A stretch of 64,000 nucleotides of DNA from Bacteroidia bacterium (GTDB lineage: Bacteria > Bacteroidota > Bacteroidia > JADZBD01): positions 62,001-126,000 of the forward strand of contig JADZBD010000015.1 in NCBI GenBank assembly GCA_020852255.1, given 5' to 3'. The notes below the pieces were generated by a model that did no database searches, had not been told where the DNA came from, and saw nothing but the letters and a program-made list of their open reading frames with translations. This document shows positions 62,102 to 64,000 of the stretch, in pieces; positions within the stretch are counted from its first letter, which is position 1; every line of letters begins with the position of its first letter. The position numbers were made by a program, and so were the translations under genes.

Positions 62102-64000
62102 TTACTTCTGCAGGGAGACGGTAAAATAACCCCTGGCAGTTCCGCAGAACACCTCGAGGGTATAAATTCCGTTGGGTAGCAGAGATAAATCCAGTTCCTG
62201 TGACACATCTCCGCCGGCTATCCGCTTCCGGAAAATCTCCAGTTGACGCCCACTCAGGTCCATTGTACGGATCAGAAGCTCTCCTTCGGGTAAACCCTTT
62301 CCGGAGAACGTTACAGTGCCGTTGCTGGGATTCGGGTAGGCACTGATCATCCCATTCAGATTCAGTTCCCCCATTCCCAGTCCGCTGATGACAACACTTT
62401 GGAAAGTAGAAGTGCTTCCGCACTGGTTGCTTACGGTAAGCACAACATTGTATGTTCCATTACTCGCATACACATGGTTCGGGTTCGTGAGGGTACTAAA
62501 CGGGCTGCCGTCACCGAAATCCCACACCGAGCTAAAGGGCGGTGTAACCGAGGTATTCGTAAAGCTGACATTGTTCAGCGAGGTAATATTAAAGGAGAAG
62601 GAAGGAGATGGAACAGTGAGTACGGTGACCGTTACGGTATCTGTACTGAAACATCCGGCTCCGTTCCATACGGTGATCACATACTGCGTAGTCTGGGCCG
62701 GCGCTACGGTTATAAACTGCTGGCTGGAAGTGATAATACCATCCGTCCATTCGTAGGCGGCATAACCGGGAGGAGCGATCAGCATGACGCTGTTACCCTG
62801 GCAAATGCTGGTATCGTTCACGCTGAACACCGGATTCTGACTGATATTCACAATGATTACATCGGTAGCCGAACATCCGTTTACGTCCGTCACGATCACG
62901 GAATAAGTCCCCGATACGCTGACAAAAATCTGCTGCGTGCTGGCTGAATTGCTCCAAACATAGCTACTGCCCGGATTGCCCGCATCCAGCAACAGGGAGT
63001 CGCCACAGAGGGTTGTATCATTGCCCAGTGTAACCGCAGGTGGAGTGAAGATCGTAATGTTGATGGTATCCGAATTGGAACACCCGAATACGTTTGTTAC
63101 CACAACAGAATAGGATCCTGAGGCGGTGACGCTGATTTGCTGGGTAGTAGCGGCATTACTCCACTGATACCCGCTACCCGGATTGCCGGCATCCAGTAAA
63201 ATCGTGCCGCCGCATTGGCTGATATCCGGTCCGAGGGCCACAGCAGGGATGGGATGAATGGTAATTGTCACGGAGGCGGAAGCGGTGCACCCGTTCATAT
63301 CCGTAACCACTACCGAATAGATAGCGCTGGAACTAACAGTAATCTGCTGGGTAGTGGCATTGTTATTCCAAAGGTAGCTTGCACCCGGATTACCCGCATC
63401 CAGCAATACTGTTCCGCCACACTGGGTCTGGTTAGAACCTAACGTTACAGTGGGAGGAGTATAAATGGTTACGTTAATTGTGTCGGTGGTAGTGCATCCG
63501 TTCAGATCGGTAACGGTACACAAATAAGAGCCACCGGTACTCACGCTGATTGATTGGGTAGTGGCAGAAGTACTCCAGAGGTAGGATGCCCAGTTGCCGG
63601 AAGCTGTAAGAAGGGCCGAACCGCCACATTGGGAGAAATCCGGACCCAGGCTGAGACTTGGGGCGGGAAACACGGTAAGGTTGATTACATCGGTGTTGCT
63701 GCATCCATTTCCATCAGTAACAATTACGGAATAAATTCCCGTAGCGGTTGCATTGATGGTTTGTGTAGTGGCAGAGGTATTCCAGAGGTAAGTGCTCCCC
63801 GGATTTCCTGCATCGAGCAGAAGACCTCCACATACGCTCTGATCCGGTCCGAGGGCAACGGCCGGCAGTGTATTCACATTTACTGTTACTGTTGCCGTGT
63901 AGGTACAACCGTTAACTGCGGTAGCCGTTACCGTGTAAGTGGTTGTTACGGTAGGACTGGCAACTGGGTTGGCAACCGTAACGGAACTTAGTCCGGCGGC
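62102..64000 (-). CDS. T9SS type A protein with tandem repeats and PKD domain (5' end outside window)
   Basis: At least 632 residues; the frame stays open to the window edge, so the ORF reading that begins at 63877 (an internal GTG) is not the start. From about residue 46 five copies of a 68-residue beta module (consensus PxVxLGxDxxxCGGxLLLDAGNPGSSYLW, then ATTQ.I.V...G.YSVVVTDxNGC) are seen, then a variant module, a PKD domain (VWDFGDGSPFSTLTNPNHVY) and a C-terminal sorting domain (ISAYPNPSNGTVTFSG). It is a surface-exposed adhesin-like protein of the SprB/gliding type in style, though not identified as such. Confidence 0.85.
   Translation of the reverse strand, partial: AAGLSSVTVANPVASPTVTTTYTVTATAVNGCTYTATVTVNVNTLPAVALGPDQSVCGGLLLDAGNPGSTYLWNTSATTQTINATATGIYSVIVTDGNGCSNTDVINLTVFPAPSLSLGPDFSQCGGSALLTASGNWASYLWSTSATTQSISVSTGGSYLCTVTDLNGCTTTDTINVTIYTPPTVTLGSNQTQCGGTVLLDAGNPGASYLWNNNATTQQITVSSSAIYSVVVTDMNGCTASASVTITIHPIPAVALGPDISQCGGTILLDAGNPGSGYQWSNAATTQQISVTASGSYSVVVTNVFGCSNSDTINITIFTPPAVTLGNDTTLCGDSLLLDAGNPGSSYVWSNSASTQQIFVSVSGTYSVIVTDVNGCSATDVIIVNISQNPVFSVNDTSICQGNSVMLIAPPGYAAYEWTDGIITSSQQFITVAPAQTTQYVITVWNGAGCFSTDTVTVTVLTVPSPSFSFNITSLNNVSFTNTSVTPPFSSVWDFGDGSPFSTLTNPNHVYASNGTYNVVLTVSNQCGSTSTFQSVVISGLGMGELNLNGMISAYPNPSNGTVTFSGKGLPEGELLIRTMDLSGRQLEIFRKRIAGGDVSQELDLSLLPNGIYTLEVFCGTARGYFTVSLQK
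62846..63865 (-). repeat. five tandem 204-base coding repeats
   Basis: Five copies of a 68-codon unit beginning PAVALGPDQS, PSLSLGPDFS, PTVTLGSNQT, PAVALGPDIS and PAVTLGNDTT. They are diverged, not identical, and the exact borders are estimates by eye. Confidence 0.85.

Noticed and set aside
1-64000. tRNA, rRNA, riboswitch or CRISPR loci
   Set aside because: No cloverleaf, rRNA stretch, known riboswitch core or spaced repeat array was recognised by eye in the gaps; a covariance-model scan would settle this.

Overview
The window is a chromosomal segment from a Bacteroidota bacterium, most like the Flavobacteriia/Sphingobacteriia grade. The case rests on seven secreted proteins with the type A C-terminal sorting signal of the type IX secretion system, a SusC-like TonB-dependent receptor with a carboxypeptidase-regulatory N-terminus, a PorT-like barrel, a TANFOR-like protein, -7 promoter boxes of the TAnnTTTG type, and almost no Shine-Dalgarno sequences. 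No rRNA, tRNA or CRISPR array was recognised. The last gene runs off the right edge.

Layout. 1-7.9 kb: a secreted beta-propeller protein, polA, an M28/glutaminyl-cyclase-like lipoprotein, cysS and a MORN-repeat protein. 8.2-13.5 kb: a leftward housekeeping block (rplM-rpsI-rpsB-tsf, then pyrH-frr, a PorT-like barrel and ubiX), broken by a terminator after tsf. 13.6-23.6 kb: a second propeller protein, a three-repeat secreted protein, a TPR-SpoIIE phosphatase, kbl, gdhA, pirin, DinB and dprA. 23.7-37.7 kb: surface functions, namely a TonB-dependent receptor, a tightly coupled trio (large secreted adhesin-like protein, outer-membrane barrel, TANFOR/fibronectin protein), a DUF2130 protein, two orphans and a BNR/sortilin-like propeller. 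37.8-39.5 kb: queA-ispD.

39.6-44.6 kb is the accessory island. It holds an orphan RHS-core tip carrying a metzincin protease domain, an overlapping lipoprotein that is the likely immunity protein, two small unknown proteins, a tyrosine recombinase, a second recombinase split by an in-frame amber codon, and a GNAT-like protein coupled to a 46-residue basic peptide. This segment looks A+T-richer than its surroundings.

44.8-53.5 kb: an OmpA-family protein, an amidohydrolase, hflX, a membrane cytochrome c and two large amidohydrolase-family proteins. 53.5-57.2 kb: an electron-transfer cluster (NapH-like ferredoxin-TPR membrane protein, two small c-type-cytochrome-like proteins and a DUF5777-like barrel). 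57.2-64 kb: three sorting-signal proteins (lysyl-oxidase-like, choice-of-anchor-V/Reeler-like, and a tandem-repeat PKD protein), a DUF3109 protein, and a ribonucleotide reductase R2 homologue.

The most striking gene is that R2 homologue (60332-61306). It is clearly in the NrdB family and keeps a likely R1-binding tail, but it has lost four of six di-iron ligands, the radical tyrosine and the C-terminal relay tyrosine. It looks like a bacterial counterpart of yeast Rnr4. The second is the RHS-metzincin/immunity pair sitting beside recombinases.
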